From Rhypophila decipiens (Eukaryota; Ascomycota; Sordariomycetes; Sordariales; Naviculisporaceae), in the NCBI GenBank assembly GCA_033297075.1, contig MU858100.1, positions 1 through 64,000 of the forward strand: a DNA stretch of 64,000 bases, in the 5' to 3' direction. The notes below the pieces were generated by a model. That model saw only the letters and a program-made list of their open reading frames with translations. It did not search any database and was not told the DNA's origin. Shown one piece after another: positions 23,781 to 35,824 of this stretch. Numbering within the stretch: position 1 is the stretch's first letter; the number at the start of each line of letters is the position of its first letter. Made by a program: the position numbers and the translations under genes.

Positions 23781-25952
23781 TCACCAGGATACGAGTCTAT
23801 GGAGCCCGACATGCATCTTGTGGGCGTCACCGCATGTGGATATGTCGCGGCTGTCTCCAAACATGTTCACACGAAAGGGAAATAAAATTATGGGGGTGGT
23901 TGACAAGGATTGGAGTGTCACTTGGTTGAATCGGAGGCCTCGACTATCTAGGCCTGCGGAGGATTCCCACCAACCCCACAGACATCAAAAGTTTACTCGA
24001 GTTCGAGAAGCGCACATTGTGCGCCATGATATGGAAAATACTTGGAAGGAGACGATGGCCCAGCTGCATGGTATTTGCTTGGCCTGGGTCACAGAGAGCT
24101 TTGTCTGCTAGAACAGAGAAAGTTTGATACTGGAACCACAAAGAATGGATTGGGAACATGTTTGGCTTTAGAAAAAGGCGTTTTCTGGGCATTTTAGCTG
24201 TATAATAATTGATATCCCCTTGTATGGAGTACGGTTTGGGGAAACGATACCCCGGTTAGGAGGCGGTTTGAGTTCTTTTATGGGTCAGGATGACTTGAGC
24301 GCACCTGGTTTCGAGCTCTTTCATAGACGTCAGTTCTAACTGCTACCTTGGCTGCCAAGCAGACTTGGTCAGCGTGGTGGTTTTGTTGTTGAAATACATC
24401 TTCTTTTTTGGCAAACTTGTGTGTCCTGGGTTGTTCACTCTTGATAACATACTCCTCTATTCATATATAAGGTAAATGCTGTTGTGATACGGAGGTGTAT
24501 TATGTGTTGAGAGTCACGAGGGGGCAAGATGTAACTGCTCTGCTTGATCCACTGGCAGTATTGATACGAGGGCAGGCACTTACAACCCGGACGCATGTCC
24601 AGGACAAACTGGCGAGGATCATCTATCTGGACTTGTCTGCATACATGGCCCTGCCTACCAACCACCCGTCTGTCTAGGCAGAATATAATTACCCTTCCCA
24701 TGTGAAGCTAGGTAGCTACTTCTTGTTCTTAGAGTCTGGATACCCGGCCAGCCTTTTTGCTTGTGGTGTTACTTACTATTGTGTTAGAAGGGGCACGCAC
24801 GCCGCTCCAAGAAAGCAAAAGGAAAAAAGTCAAGTTACATGTAGATAATGGAGAAAAGGAGAGAGGAACCAGACCGCCTTTGGTTGAGAAAATGCTGTTC
24901 TGTTGCCTTCACACTTACTTTCCAGCATGATTTATGCATGATACTCTACCCAGTACATCCATCAATCATGCGAATTCGGACATAATATGGCTGGCCATAG
25001 AAAAAATCATCACCCAAGCAGGCAGGCAGGCAGACAACTCTCTAGACTGCTAGATCTCAGGTAGGTAGGCAGGTGAATAGGCATCTAACCAAATCACAAT
25101 GTCACAGTGCATGCAACAATGGGAGGAACTTCCTCAACAGGGACAACAACAAGCAAGAGACTGATTGACCGGGTCATGATTATATTAGCACCTTCTTCAA
25201 CCAAGAAGATGATGCATCACTACACAACAACAGAAGATGGATATTATCCGCTGCGCCCATTCCAAAACCTGAATACTTCACCAATGTGAAAGAAAGAAAA
25301 ATAGAAAAAGAAAAAGAAAACGAACGCCATCATGAGTAGCCAGGCTGCCCCAGACTGCCGGCAAAACCATGGTCATGCTATTTTAATTCCTGCGCCGGTT
25401 TCTGGCAGAGCCGTCCGTCCGTCCCAATTCATCATGCGAAAATGTCCGTGTAAGGATAGAATGTGTTGATAAAAAAGAAAAATGCCGAGAAGCCAGTCGC
25501 CACGCCATCCATGTATTGTAGGAGGTTCGTCAAGTTTTATGTGTAACCCCCATCGTGAACCTGGCCTGCTTTTTCATCTATCCCCCCCACCGTCAACAGG
25601 CTTTGCTTCGACCCTGTGAATGACCATAAAGAAGAAAAAAAGATGTAATCAAGCCAACCCCATATGCAGATGAGACCCGATAGTTGTGACATGCAACATA
25701 GAATATGAGAAAGCTTGGCAATAGCCGAATGCCGAATTCATGACGTCTTTTCCCGAATGCGTGAGCATTTCTGATACACGAGACACCCCACAAAACGACG
25801 GTGCATAAGAAAAAGAATTAACGGGGTATCTCGCGCTGATCTAGAAAAAGAAAAAGTAATAAAAGTTATGGGTATCGAATGAAAGAAGAAAAAAAAGATG
25901 GTTCATGTAAGACTGGAGGTGAAAGAGACGCGAAACATTTGATCGCAGTTGA
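23781..25952. other. Convergent intergenic region
   Basis: About 2.2 kb between the ends of the SUMO protease and the RGS gene. It contains 3' UTR sequence, a CAGG-type simple repeat near 25015-25035 and an A/G-rich tract near 25290-25320. No gene was recognised. Confidence 0.6.
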
Positions 25953-27869
25953 TCACGACGGCTGCCGCGCTGATAAGTGAAAGACCCTATGGAGAAGGCT
26001 TCTCTTGGCTCCTCCGGTGCGGCGATACTGAATGGTAGTCGGCGAACAGAATTTCTGCCCCAACTCGGCCTCCCAACCGTAGCGGTCTTCCTCGGGAGAA
26101 ACATCCGCAAGCTCACGGATATCGTGTGAATAGACTATCGGTTCCAGACTCATAGAGAGGTAGTCGTTGCCATCCTCCATCGCAACATTCAAACGGCTGG
26201 AATAGTCTATCATTGAAAGCCGGGGCGAAGATGATTCCGATGGTGTTGCCGTGTCCATCGCGTCGCTTCCCAGGCCATCAAGCTCCTTCTCCGAGTCCAT
26301 TTCGAAAACGGGGTCGATCTTCAGCGGTCTTTTGGCAAACTCGACCGGAAACGTTTGGCTGACTGGAGCTTCGACAAGTGGCCGAACGCTAGAGTTGTTG
26401 CTTTGGAGACTGTGTGTCGTCATGCTTCGTTTCCCTCCATCTTGTAATGCTTTATGTGGTCGTACTGATGTCCGAAGTTTGGGCCTGGAGAGTCGCCTGA
26501 TTCCTGTGCCCACTCCCAGTCCCCGGACGGGATATGGTGAGTAACCTTTTGCGGCCATGCCAATTCCTTGCACTCCATTCCCTATCTGTTGGCTCACACC
26601 GCAGCATGTGCTGGCTTTCATAGGTAACGCGAGAGGCTGCCCGGGGTGCGGTTCCTCCCACTCGCCTGACTGACGTGCTGACGGTGTTGCGATTTCAACT
26701 GTTTCATTTTCCGTCTTGACAATTGACAGTTTCTCGAGGGAGGTTGCGAAAGGGGTATTCGGGATTGGCACGACCTGTAATTCCTATAAGGTAGGATTGC
26801 TGCTTGGGCTCGCTTCGCTCATGGGTACATCAACGTCGGCCGCGGCCGAGGTAGCACTGGTGGTATTGGAACGCTTGCTCCGGTTTTTCCTGCCCAACCC
26901 AAGCTTTGCTCCCATCTTTTTCCAACCATTGTTATGTGCGCTGATGGCCCGGTGGAGGCTCCCGGGAGAGGTACTAAAGGCCCAATCCGATGTGGGCGGC
27001 GTCGTCGGTGGAGTCATGGGTTCGTTGGCCGCGGGAGATCCCGCGCTGGCGGCATCGTCAGAAAGTCCCGCCTCGCGTTCGGCTTGCTCGCTCGATGTTG
27101 AACCAGTGCGGTGGATCGGATCGCTTGACCACCCAATGCTGAGGAGGGGTAGAAAACCGGTCTTGGGCGAGCGACTAGGATCTTCGTGGGTGGAGGATGA
27201 GGAGGATGCTGGGTCCTTGGGTGTGCGTAGGCGTAACCGTCCAGATCTAGTGTCGAACCCGTCGTCCTCCAAATATTCCTGAGGCGGCGGGGCTACCGAC
27301 TCGAGAAACGGCCCCAATACCGAGTCGTTCATCAGTTCGTATACTATACTAACAGCTTCGTCTAACTCGGATGGTTGCGGCGGTGTAGGACTCGAGGGTA
27401 ATGATAACAGCCTATCCCTAACATGTGCAGGAAGATTGACTTCTCTGGGCCCGTAAGGTACGATGTAAGCACGCATCAGCTTCTGCCACAATGAACAGAC
27501 TCGCTCTGTAACGTCTCCTGCCCAGGCTGATTGTTCCCGCAGCGTTTCGTTATAAGAGTTTTTGTAGCGCTCTGCATCCATGGTGAACTCCAGAGTCTCG
27601 AGGCAGTGGTTCTGAGATAGAAAAGCCATGAAGGCACTGAGGGTATAGGGCGGCGGGGCCGAGTTGGTGAGAATTTCTCGAAGAGACGGAGGTGACGTCG
27701 GAGGATGGGGCGGAATGGCCAGACTGGCTGGCCTTGATGTGGACATGACGGAAACTCGGTCGGTGTTCTCAAAAACTGACGAGGGTGTCGGTGACGATTC
27801 CCTGGTAGGTCCTGGGCTCGGCGTCGGGCTTAATATCGGCGACAGTCTTCGTAACCTCGCCTTTGGCAT
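25953..27869 (-). CDS. RGS-domain regulator of G-protein signalling (RgsA/Rgs2-like)
   Basis: The start used is the first in-frame ATG at 27869 (MPKARLRRLSPILSPTP). Residues about 62-192 form an RGS domain, which speeds GTP hydrolysis on heterotrimeric G-alpha subunits; visible blocks are LSAFMAFLSQNHCLETLEF and YELMNDSVLGPFLESV. The frame reaches a TAG at 26784-26786 (361 residues), but the same frame continues for 273 codons to 25953. A phase-0 intron of 54 bp at 26775-26828 (donor GTACCC, acceptor TTACAG) would remove the TAG and give 620 residues; the call uses this model. The donor is weak and the intron small, so splicing may be partial and both forms may exist. The C-terminal part is serine-rich and unfamiliar, ending HLSARQPS. 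Upstream exons cannot be excluded. Confidence 0.75.
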
Positions 27870-30800
27870 ACTTCTCGCACGCCCTCCGGCCACAGAATAA
27901 ATCGGGGAGGGTTGGTTGATAAATAATTGCCCCGGATCGTAAATCGAACGGGGTCTTGTTGCGGTCGGCAATGGTGCAAGTCTGGCGTTTCGCTCTTCAG
28001 TCCATATGATAGCACCAGTTACCAGGACACTGCTATATAGAAGCGTTTGCTCAGCACAAACCAAGCCAGCGAGTTACTTGGCAGGTTCAGCTATGTCGCC
28101 GTCCCGGATAGCGGTACAATGCATGTAGCCTTGGGCTCCGTGTCTGGCCAAGTACCGGGGAGAGGAGCCAATTAAGGCAGAACTCGCACGAAGAGAACGG
28201 AAAGCAGCAGGGGAATAGTGCAGACTGTCCTCGCTTTGGACCTTGGGCGCCACACGGTTGGGAAGTGTGTATCAGGTTGCGGGCGTCACTCAAGAAATCT
28301 GCACGTACCCGTGTAAGCGGAGAAAGTTGCAACGGACGAGAGCCACAACACTGACAGTGAATCGAGAGCCAGCTAGCGAGAGCACGAGAGGGGGCTCGGC
28401 AACACCGCAGATATACCAAGATGGCGATTCTGCGAGAGTGGAGCGAGCAGGAGACAGACAGACCTCGACCAAAAGATTATATGCCAGGCTCCGAAGAATG
28501 CAGGCCAAAGGTAATGCAGCGTGCTGGGACCAGTCTAGGACTTTGTCTGAGACAGATGCTCGGCGAAGACGGGAGACGGCAGCTCCAGAGAAGACCAACA
28601 AGGTGCGCGACACAACGGCTTCCAACGCGCGGTGAAATCCGAATGTACCTGAAGCGCTCGTGAATGGTGCAGGCAGACAAGACGGGTAGCAGAATAACCT
28701 TTGGAAGGCTTATGCACGCGCATATGGTGCAATCGCAAACGCGGAGTCCCGGAATCCTCGACCTGGCGGGTAATCGGAGCTCAGCGAGAGAAAGAAGGCA
28801 GAAGCGGATATGCAAGGTAGCTTTGTATTCTAGAAAACGGCCACGCAGTGCTGATCTGACGGTAGTGAGTGGCACGTCCTTGGAAAAGGCTGAATGCTGA
28901 GTGACAGCTTCTCGGTCAGTTCGGTTAGGACGAGGCAGGTGGCGCACGGGATGATGGAATGGGTGATGTTTTGATCCTGTCTTGAAATCGATGACAAGGT
29001 CGAGTGATCTTTTGGCGTCGTCTCACTCTGAGAGAGTGGAAAGTTGAGTGATTGTGTCGTGGGGCGGACCAAAGTCTAGGATAGCAGCTAAACAGGCCCA
29101 GGAAGGCTGGCCGGGTCAATCTATCTCAAGGTCGAAGGATGACAAAACGCCGCGCTTCCTTTTCCTTTTCCTCTTTCTCTGTCTTGCTACGACCCTGACT
29201 TCTTAGTGCGAGTTGGCAGCGCAGGAATGGTGTTTAAAGCGTATGTTGGTGTGGTGAATTAAGGCGTATGGCGGTTTAAGGGAGCAGCGCTATGGAGTCG
29301 AACAGCGCTCCAAGTGAGTGACGATGGACTGGATTGGAGTCAGAGCGTAAATAGAGGGGAAGGCCAAGAAGAACGGAGACGCCTTTTGCGCACTGCAGAT
29401 GCCAGCTTCAAATGTGGTAAGGCAGGTGGCGTAGTCGTCGGAATTCGGAAAGGAAGGAGGAGAATCTGCTTGTCTTGGGTTCCAGGTTGGTTCACAAGGA
29501 CCCAAAGTTTGAGGAAGTGGCAGTGGTTTGGGTGCACACGTGTGGAAGGAGGTCAAAAGTAGTGTAAGGACACTGGAGCCCGGGGTGGGTGCAATACCGT
29601 ACAATATCGATTATGGATGGACCACAGACTCAAAAGAACACTCAGACCATCAGTCTTGGGCATTCCTCGTCCCTTCTAGACGAAAGAATGAAGAAAAGAG
29701 GACAGTCACAATCCATGGAAAGGGCGCAGAACAAACAAGACGCGGCACGGGGGGGTGCCGACAGGGAGCGGAATTTGGGAACCTGAACCATTCCTCATGG
29801 GATCTGTGACCACTCAATCCAGCCCTTCTTTTAGCCTCCTAAAATAATACGTACTGGCTACGGAGTAACTACGCAAGTGAGGTGCCTTTTTTATGCACAA
29901 ATCGACCCAGTTGTTGCGCTTCCCCCCACTGGCCCCAGACGGGGCTCCATAGCAGCAAATGGTACCCAGGGCAGGGCACAACCTTGCGAACCAGGGCCTG
30001 GCGCTCCAGTCAGTCGAAGCACCGATGACATGGAGGGTGCATTGGGCATGCCATGGCGATAATGGGGCACCAAGGACCCTTGGGGGAAAACGGAAGAACT
30101 GTTCAAGATGGCTCGCCCGGAGGTCCCGTTCAATGATTTAACCGCGTCGTCCAAACGGCGGCGTCTTATCCAGAATCAGCTTTTGCAGGCAAATTTTAGG
30201 AGCCCAGCAGAGACCAAACGTTCAACGTTGCCGCTGTGAGGGACCCTGAAGCCAAATTACTAAAACAGTTCGGCACGACGTTCAATGGGAACGGAAGGTG
30301 GGAGGACTGTGGCCTGGGAAATGAGAAATGACCGGGAGAAAGCAGCATGGAAAGTGGGGCGGTGGATGAGATAGTGTGCTTCTAGAAGTTTTCTTTGAGG
30401 GGCGACCAGGAGAACTCGCAGGCTAAGAACCGGCATCGGGCCAATCATACCCCAAGGACGTCGTCATTCCGACCACCCACACCTCCGTGGCCATACAACA
30501 CTGCACAAACCGCACCACGAGGAGCGAGACCCTCACTTTGAGGCGCCCAACCGTAACGTGGAATGAAAGAGCCAACCAAAAGGGCCACGCCGCCTGAGTG
30601 GCTGAAGATCTTCCAATTCCTGCCTTCCATTTTGCCATGTATTCTAGCGCGGTACAATGAAAGCCCGAGATGGTGTGTAAGTGTAATTGGGTGCACCCAA
30701 ACCCGGCGACGGGTAATGGAATGTTTGGAAGCCCGCTGGAACACTTCCCGGAGTTTCTGGGCCCTTGTTGGCCACCATTTGATGCAAGTCCTACCCGCAA

Positions 30801-32918
30801 GGGTTCATCTTTTCTCGTTATGGAATAATATGACGAAACAGAAGAGCTGGAGAACAGAGATGTTGTTATCATTCACGCTTTCCAGGTTCTCCGCCCTTAC
30901 CAACCGGAACGGATTTTACTTGTCATTCAGAAACGGCGCCAAGAAATCCACGACAGGCTTCACAATCACGACAGGCTTGCGGATCACAAAGAGGTCCAGG
31001 CGGGGGTCACGATCATCGTTATATTTTTCACTTTACAGAGCTCCTTTCGTTCCACAATATGGGAATCTTTTGATTTACTATCATGCCTGTCAAACCTCGT
31101 GGATTATCCGTAAACTCAAGTACTTTGAAGTTGGTGCCTACATGTACTCCGTACAGGCATTTATTTCTCTGGGTTGCACACAGGAACTCTGTCCACTGCC
31201 TTGGGATTTGGAGCTGGGGTGATAGGCATCCAGTTAAGGACATCGGCGCTATTCGACTAGTGTATAATTATGCGTCAAGCGGCTCAATAACCTCAATGGG
31301 ACGAACCTGCTCGGCCTTGACAAGTTAAAATCCACTGCCTTTTTGCCTTGCTCCCCTTTTTGTCTGAGCTCTGGGGGAAGAACCGAGGCTGTCAACCCGC
31401 GGCAAGCAATCCGAAGCGCCAAGAAGCAAAAATCGAGGAGAAAGGGGAGCTATCCGAACGACTATCGGAAGACGGGGAGGCTCCGTGTCACGGGAGTCCA
31501 CATTGGATCGGTCAAATCCTTCTTGGCAAGGAATAAGAGTATGGAGCCTACGCCAACAAAACATCGACGTGTTCCCTGGGAAAGGCTGGAGAGGGGATAC
31601 TGGATACTGACCGGGTCAGCCTCACAATGATGAACCACTCAGTCGGCTTTCCAGAGTCTCCTGGCAGATTCTACTCCGCAGTTGGGACTCATGAGCTGCT
31701 CTGTCAAGTCACTTGCACGAGTCGTGCATGTTCCCTGAAACTTTCAAAGACCTTTCAGGCCGCCTTGACTTTGACGGGGTTGGCAAGTCAGCGACAAGCC
31801 TCCGATTGGGGTTCTCATGGGAGCACAACTCTCCACGGCCTTGCGAGGACAAAAAGACCATGTTGACATCGTACGGGTGCGAGGGTAACGCAACAACTGT
31901 TTAATCAACATGAAAAAATGGTCTAGGCTGACCCAATGTCGCTCAACTGAACCACCAACGAGTTGGCTCGGCAGTTGCTCAGTTATACACTAATAGGAAG
32001 CAGCCAGACATTCCCATGACATTGTAACCTCTGGGCACGATGTTTGTTTATTACAATAACACCGTCCTGTAGTGAAAAGTACCACTTACCATTCCAGTTA
32101 GGTCGTTCTCAGCAAACGATGGTCACCTTCCAGAACTCGCACCTCTGTTTCTTTCTCATAATTCTCTTGTGGGACCGGGTAGAATACACGTGTGCATCAT
32201 GTTGGAACCAAACTACCAAACGTCAGGTGAAAGTTGAGACCCAAGGTTCAGTTTGCAGACTTTCCTAATCTGGCGAAACGTGGTGATCGGCCGGCCCCTG
32301 TGTCATGCGAAGGCCCAGCGGATAGGGATGCGTGAGCGGTGAGTCTACCGCCGACAAACTCGGACTGGGGACATCTCCAAGTCGGTTTCTTCCGACTGGT
32401 ACTTTCCTATCTGTCTTTAGCATTTAGGGCCCAACAATATACAGTGCTAGCTGTTGTGGTACGTATATGACGACAAGGAAATATATCCAAATTGACTTTT
32501 GCGCCTAGAGGTGTCTGGCTCTGGAGTTCTTGCCACCTCAGCCACGACTGGCTTGGTTTTGTCATCAATCTTCCCTCTCGTCAACTTTTCGTGTTCTGCA
32601 CCGATAATCAACGCAGGTCCCAACCACGTGAGACAGAGACCGAGGGGAGACGCCTGCTGAAACTCAATCGGCCTGCAATCGACAAACCGTCCAGCAAATA
32701 TAGTTATCACAACCGCCCCGCCGTGATTGCCTCCGGAGTTATCTAGCGGTCTTCTTGCAAGGAAGGCAGAAAGAGATCGACAATGCACTGGGCGCCAGAT
32801 GTTTCTTTCTTGGCTGTGTCTTGTGGGGAGAAAGAGGCGTCAAACAGCGAAAACCATCCGTATCGACAAAGTTGTCATCAAGATCACAACATCCCTATAA
32901 TTCCCAATGATACATGAG
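27870..32918. other. Long gene-poor stretch upstream of the RGS gene
   Basis: About 5 kb that must include the RGS promoter and leader. Composition is normal with no RIP signal. One ATG-initiated frame of 219 codons at 30563-31222 is listed separately. TACGGAGTA occurs at 29859-29867 and its complement TACTCCGTA at 31145-31153. No conserved gene was recognised. Confidence 0.6.
30563..31222 (+). CDS. Orphan open frame, 219 residues (doubtful)
   Basis: An uninterrupted ATG-to-stop frame in otherwise gene-free DNA. A frame this long is unlikely by chance at about 50% GC in a few kb, which is why it is listed. It begins MKEPTKRATPPEWLKIFQFL and is basic, with clusters of K, R and aromatic residues and a short internal repeat (TTGFTITTGLRIT). 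There is no recognisable domain, and the reverse strand is also open for 149 codons at 30423-30872, which weakens the coding case. It may be an orphan gene, a decayed gene or chance. Confidence 0.2.
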   Translation: MKEPTKRATPPEWLKIFQFLPSILPCILARYNESPRWCVSVIGCTQTRRRVMECLEARWNTSRSFWALVGHHLMQVLPARVHLFSLWNNMTKQKSWRTEMLLSFTLSRFSALTNRNGFYLSFRNGAKKSTTGFTITTGLRITKRSRRGSRSSLYFSLYRAPFVPQYGNLLIYYHACQTSWIIRKLKYFEVGAYMYSVQAFISLGCTQELCPLPWDLELG

Positions 32919-33067
32919 ATTGTCACGTGGGCGTAGAAATGGGAGCATCATTTTCCAAATTGGCCAAAATTGATAGGCCCTAAGACCCCCTATGTCGATC
33001 ACTTCAATGCCCTGTAAGCCATCCTGAAGGCCCGGGATTAGTGGTAAAGTAGCCTGTAAGTCCACTA

Positions 33068-33150
33068 CTTGGTAGGCCGGGGAGTTTTCACATTAGGCCC
33101 CTACTCCATAGGGGGCGGGGAAAACCTGGGACAGACAAAAAACCTGGGAC
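33068..33150 (+). repeat. Inner terminal inverted repeat, left arm
   Basis: This 83-bp arm pairs with 33998-34080 with 12 mismatches, most of them C/T or A/G. Both arms contain GGGGAGTTTTCACATT and AGGGGGCGGGGAAAACCT. The outer edges abut TA on both sides (33066-33067 and 34081-34082), which would fit a Tc1/mariner-type element nested in the larger structure. The arms could equally be subterminal repeats of the larger element. Confidence 0.8.
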
Positions 33151-33705
33151 TTATAGTATAAGTACTCTTATAAATACTATAAGCCTATTTATCTCCTTAG
33201 ACTATTAATTTTACTTTTATTTTCTAAAGAAAACTATACTTATTATACTTATAAGTTCTTACTTATATATAGTTTAGTACTTATATATAGTTTAGTACTT
33301 ATACTCTATTAGTATTTAATTATCTAATTTCTTATTATAACTTTATCTACTTATATCCTTTTAAATATATTTTTTCTACTTCTAGAAAGAGTTCTTAGTA
33401 AGAATACTTAGTAAGTTCTCTATAGTTATATAGTAGAGGAAGTAGTTATAAGTAATAAATTTTATTAAGAAGTCTATTCTAATTATAGAGTATAGAGTAG
33501 AGTTTAGTACTTTAATTAGTAGTTTTTATAGACTTTAAAGAAGGTTTTATTAACTTAATTAACTAGGAAATAGTCTAAATATAATCTTAAAAAACTAGTC
33601 TTTTACTATTTAGTTAATAAGTTTAGTTTTTAGCTAGATTATTAACTATTTATCTTATTACTATTTTAGAATTTTATAACTAGTTATATTCAGTAATAGG
33701 GATAA

Positions 33706-33823
33706 TGTAACGAATTCACTAGTCTAGAACCCTACCACTAGGCCATGGAACCCTTCGCAAAAGGATGTCGAATTTCAAGTCGAACGCCGACTTGAAATCA
33801 AGGGTTATATACACATCGTGACA
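33706..33823. mobile_element. Short solo LTR (118 bp) with 5-bp target duplication
   Basis: It begins TGTAACGA and ends TCGTGACA, near-perfect inverted ends of the TG...CA type. It is flanked by the direct repeat GATAA at 33701-33705 and 33824-33828. It holds a perfect hairpin (10-bp arms at 33772-33781 and 33789-33798) and a TATA-like GTTATATAC at 33804-33812. It is GC-balanced while the DNA around it is RIPed, so it inserted later or is too short to be a RIP target. Confidence 0.75.
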
Positions 33824-33997
33824 GATAAATAAAGGCCTAAATTAGCTAAGATTTCCTTATATATATATCTAATAGTAGATATAAGATAATAACTAGTAGA
33901 GTTAGAGTAATTAGTTGAGTTCAAGCCTATTAGTGGCTGACTCCCGAGCCCCTGATCCAACTAATAGTATTTTAGTGTTTTTTTACAGTGTAAAAGT

Positions 33998-34080
33998 GTC
34001 CCAGAATATTTATCTGTCCTAGGTTTTCCCCGCCCCCTACAGAGTAGGGGGCCAATGTGAAAACTCCCCAGCCCACCAAA
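33998..34080 (-). repeat. Inner terminal inverted repeat, right arm
   Basis: Reverse complement partner of 33068-33150 (71 of 83 positions match). The spacer to the outer arm is 17 bp here but 113 bp on the left side, so one side has gained or lost sequence. Confidence 0.8.
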
Positions 34081-34133
34081 TATAACACAAGATTCCAAAA
34101 ATGATGCTCCCATTTCTACGCCCACGTGATTGT

Positions 34134-35824
34134 CTATCGTATCGCAGCTCCGTGAAGTGACTCTAATTCGCTGACCCGCAACATTTAGACAGCCACACAT
34201 ACAGTGTTGCATCCTGCCGTGCGGGCATCAATTTGGGAGGAGGCGAATTCTGACATCCAATCTTCTCCCAAGGGGAAGCTCTGCAGCCAATCCGTGATGA
34301 TCGCGCTTTCGCTCTTTGTCAAAAAGTTCGTCATGCTGTGCGACCATCACACCCTCTTGGCCCCCTTTTCTCTCGAGGTACACCAGGGCGTACGCCTGCC
34401 GTGCACGTTATTCGACGGAATGCAGGCAGATTTGCGTTTGCAGCCTGTACCAAAAATCTTACGACCCAACAACAAGCATTGCCGAGAGAGTCCCGGACAG
34501 CAAACATGTCGGACTCAGCTTCCATTCGTCTTCTCGAAGTTCTGGAAGCTCTCGTAAACGACCACCACGTGCGCATGTCTCAATGTGGTGAACCAAGCGG
34601 AAGATCGCAAAAAGCCAAGAAGATGAGCCGCCACACACACTGACTGTATGGGTTCGATCTCTCTCTCCTTTTCTGACGTGATGGATTTTTCCAGAAAGAA
34701 TCCGTAAACAAGAAGAAAATAACCATAGATATCCGTCACTTTACGCACCATTCCTTTGTCGCCAGAGTGTATATGATGTCTATGGCTTTCTGATCCTTGA
34801 TGGCCGGAACTACTCCTCCAGGAGGTCCAGATAGCTGATGACTTGGGGTGGAGGGCAGTATGTACCCGGGGTTCCGGAAAATTGTCCTCTACGATCTAAA
34901 CTCCGTTTTGTTCCCGAAAGTGGTTCGAAGGCGGCATGTTCTTGGACCTAGTTCACAGTTTAGAAGAAGGGCTGGAACCACTGCTGCATGTGAACACTGG
35001 ACGGGAGTGGTGAACCCAACTCCCAAGCAGAAGGAGCACGAATGAAGGACCAAGTAACTAAAGTATCCGTAATCGCACCTTCAAATAATGCGGTACTTCT
35101 GTGGTTCAACTGCAAACCAAAATCTCACCAACATCATTTCCGTCCCTTTCGCATGATGATATTCCGACCTCTGCCTCCTTGGCACAGCAGCAAACGAAAC
35201 CTCTTCGGGAAGGTTTCTAGAATCTTTCCCGCTGTGGCCTAGCTGCATCTACTCCCGGGGCAACCTCGATCTCGCGGCCCCACAAAGAGTCATCAGCCGC
35301 ACGCAGTGATTGATGGACCGCACACTGTATCCGTATGATTGCTCACGAGCCACTCACTGAAAGCTGCATACGTGTTCGACTCATATTGTTGAACATAACG
35401 AATCTTCTTTTTTTTTTTGCAACCGGCAAGGAGGGGCAGGTAGCAGGTGAACTGGTGAAGGTCCTGCATTGCAAAAAGTTGGAGACCAGGAAGGTATCAC
35501 GGTTGCCGATCACCTATCGTTCGCTCTCACCTTCTCCTCTCCACGCAGGTCACAGGTCACAGGTACCTAATTGTGATAATGATACGACGATCAGCCACAC
35601 GGGCTTCTCAGATTCGTATCCGAGCTGGATAGCAAGTTATGTCTCGTGTCTTGTTAAAGATGTGAGTAGCGTCTGCAAACAAAGGCCTCTCTTCAATGTG
35701 AGCCGGGCCTCGGTCCGGCTCATCGACAAATCCCAGGACTGAGCGGATACTGTTAAAGTGTTCAGGGCGTAATATAGAAGGGGGAACAAATGTAGTATTA
35801 CATACCTATATCATGCTTTCTCCG
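34134..35824. other. Intergenic, no gene recognised
   Basis: About 1.7 kb between the transposon and the 3' end of the RRN11-like gene. Short overlapping frames exist near 34204-34643, but none shows coding character I can support. Confidence 0.6.

Larger units (their letters stand above)
32924..34128. mobile_element. RIP-degraded inverted-repeat transposon with 5-bp target duplication
   Basis: The outer arms, 32924-32954 and 34098-34128, are perfect 31-bp inverted repeats beginning CACGTGGGCG. They are flanked by the direct repeat ATTGT at 32919-32923 and 34129-34133, as for a 5-bp target duplication. A second pair of inverted repeats lies inside (33068-33150 and 33998-34080). The interior, about 33155-33990, is extremely AT-rich with few CpA or TpG, so it was RIPed. 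No transposase frame survives. A CAC start and a 5-bp duplication recall Transib-type elements, but the family cannot be settled. A later insertion sits at 33706-33823. Confidence 0.7.

Noticed and set aside
33730..33765. Reverse strand looks like a tRNA A box (TGGCCTAGTGG), suggesting a tRNA or SINE
   Set aside because: No proper B box at the right spacing and no cloverleaf. The segment lies wholly inside the TG...CA element with 5-bp duplication, so LTR is the better reading.
34204..34643. Three overlapping frames right of the transposon
   Set aside because: All three forward frames are open together for about 240 bases, which reflects composition rather than coding.
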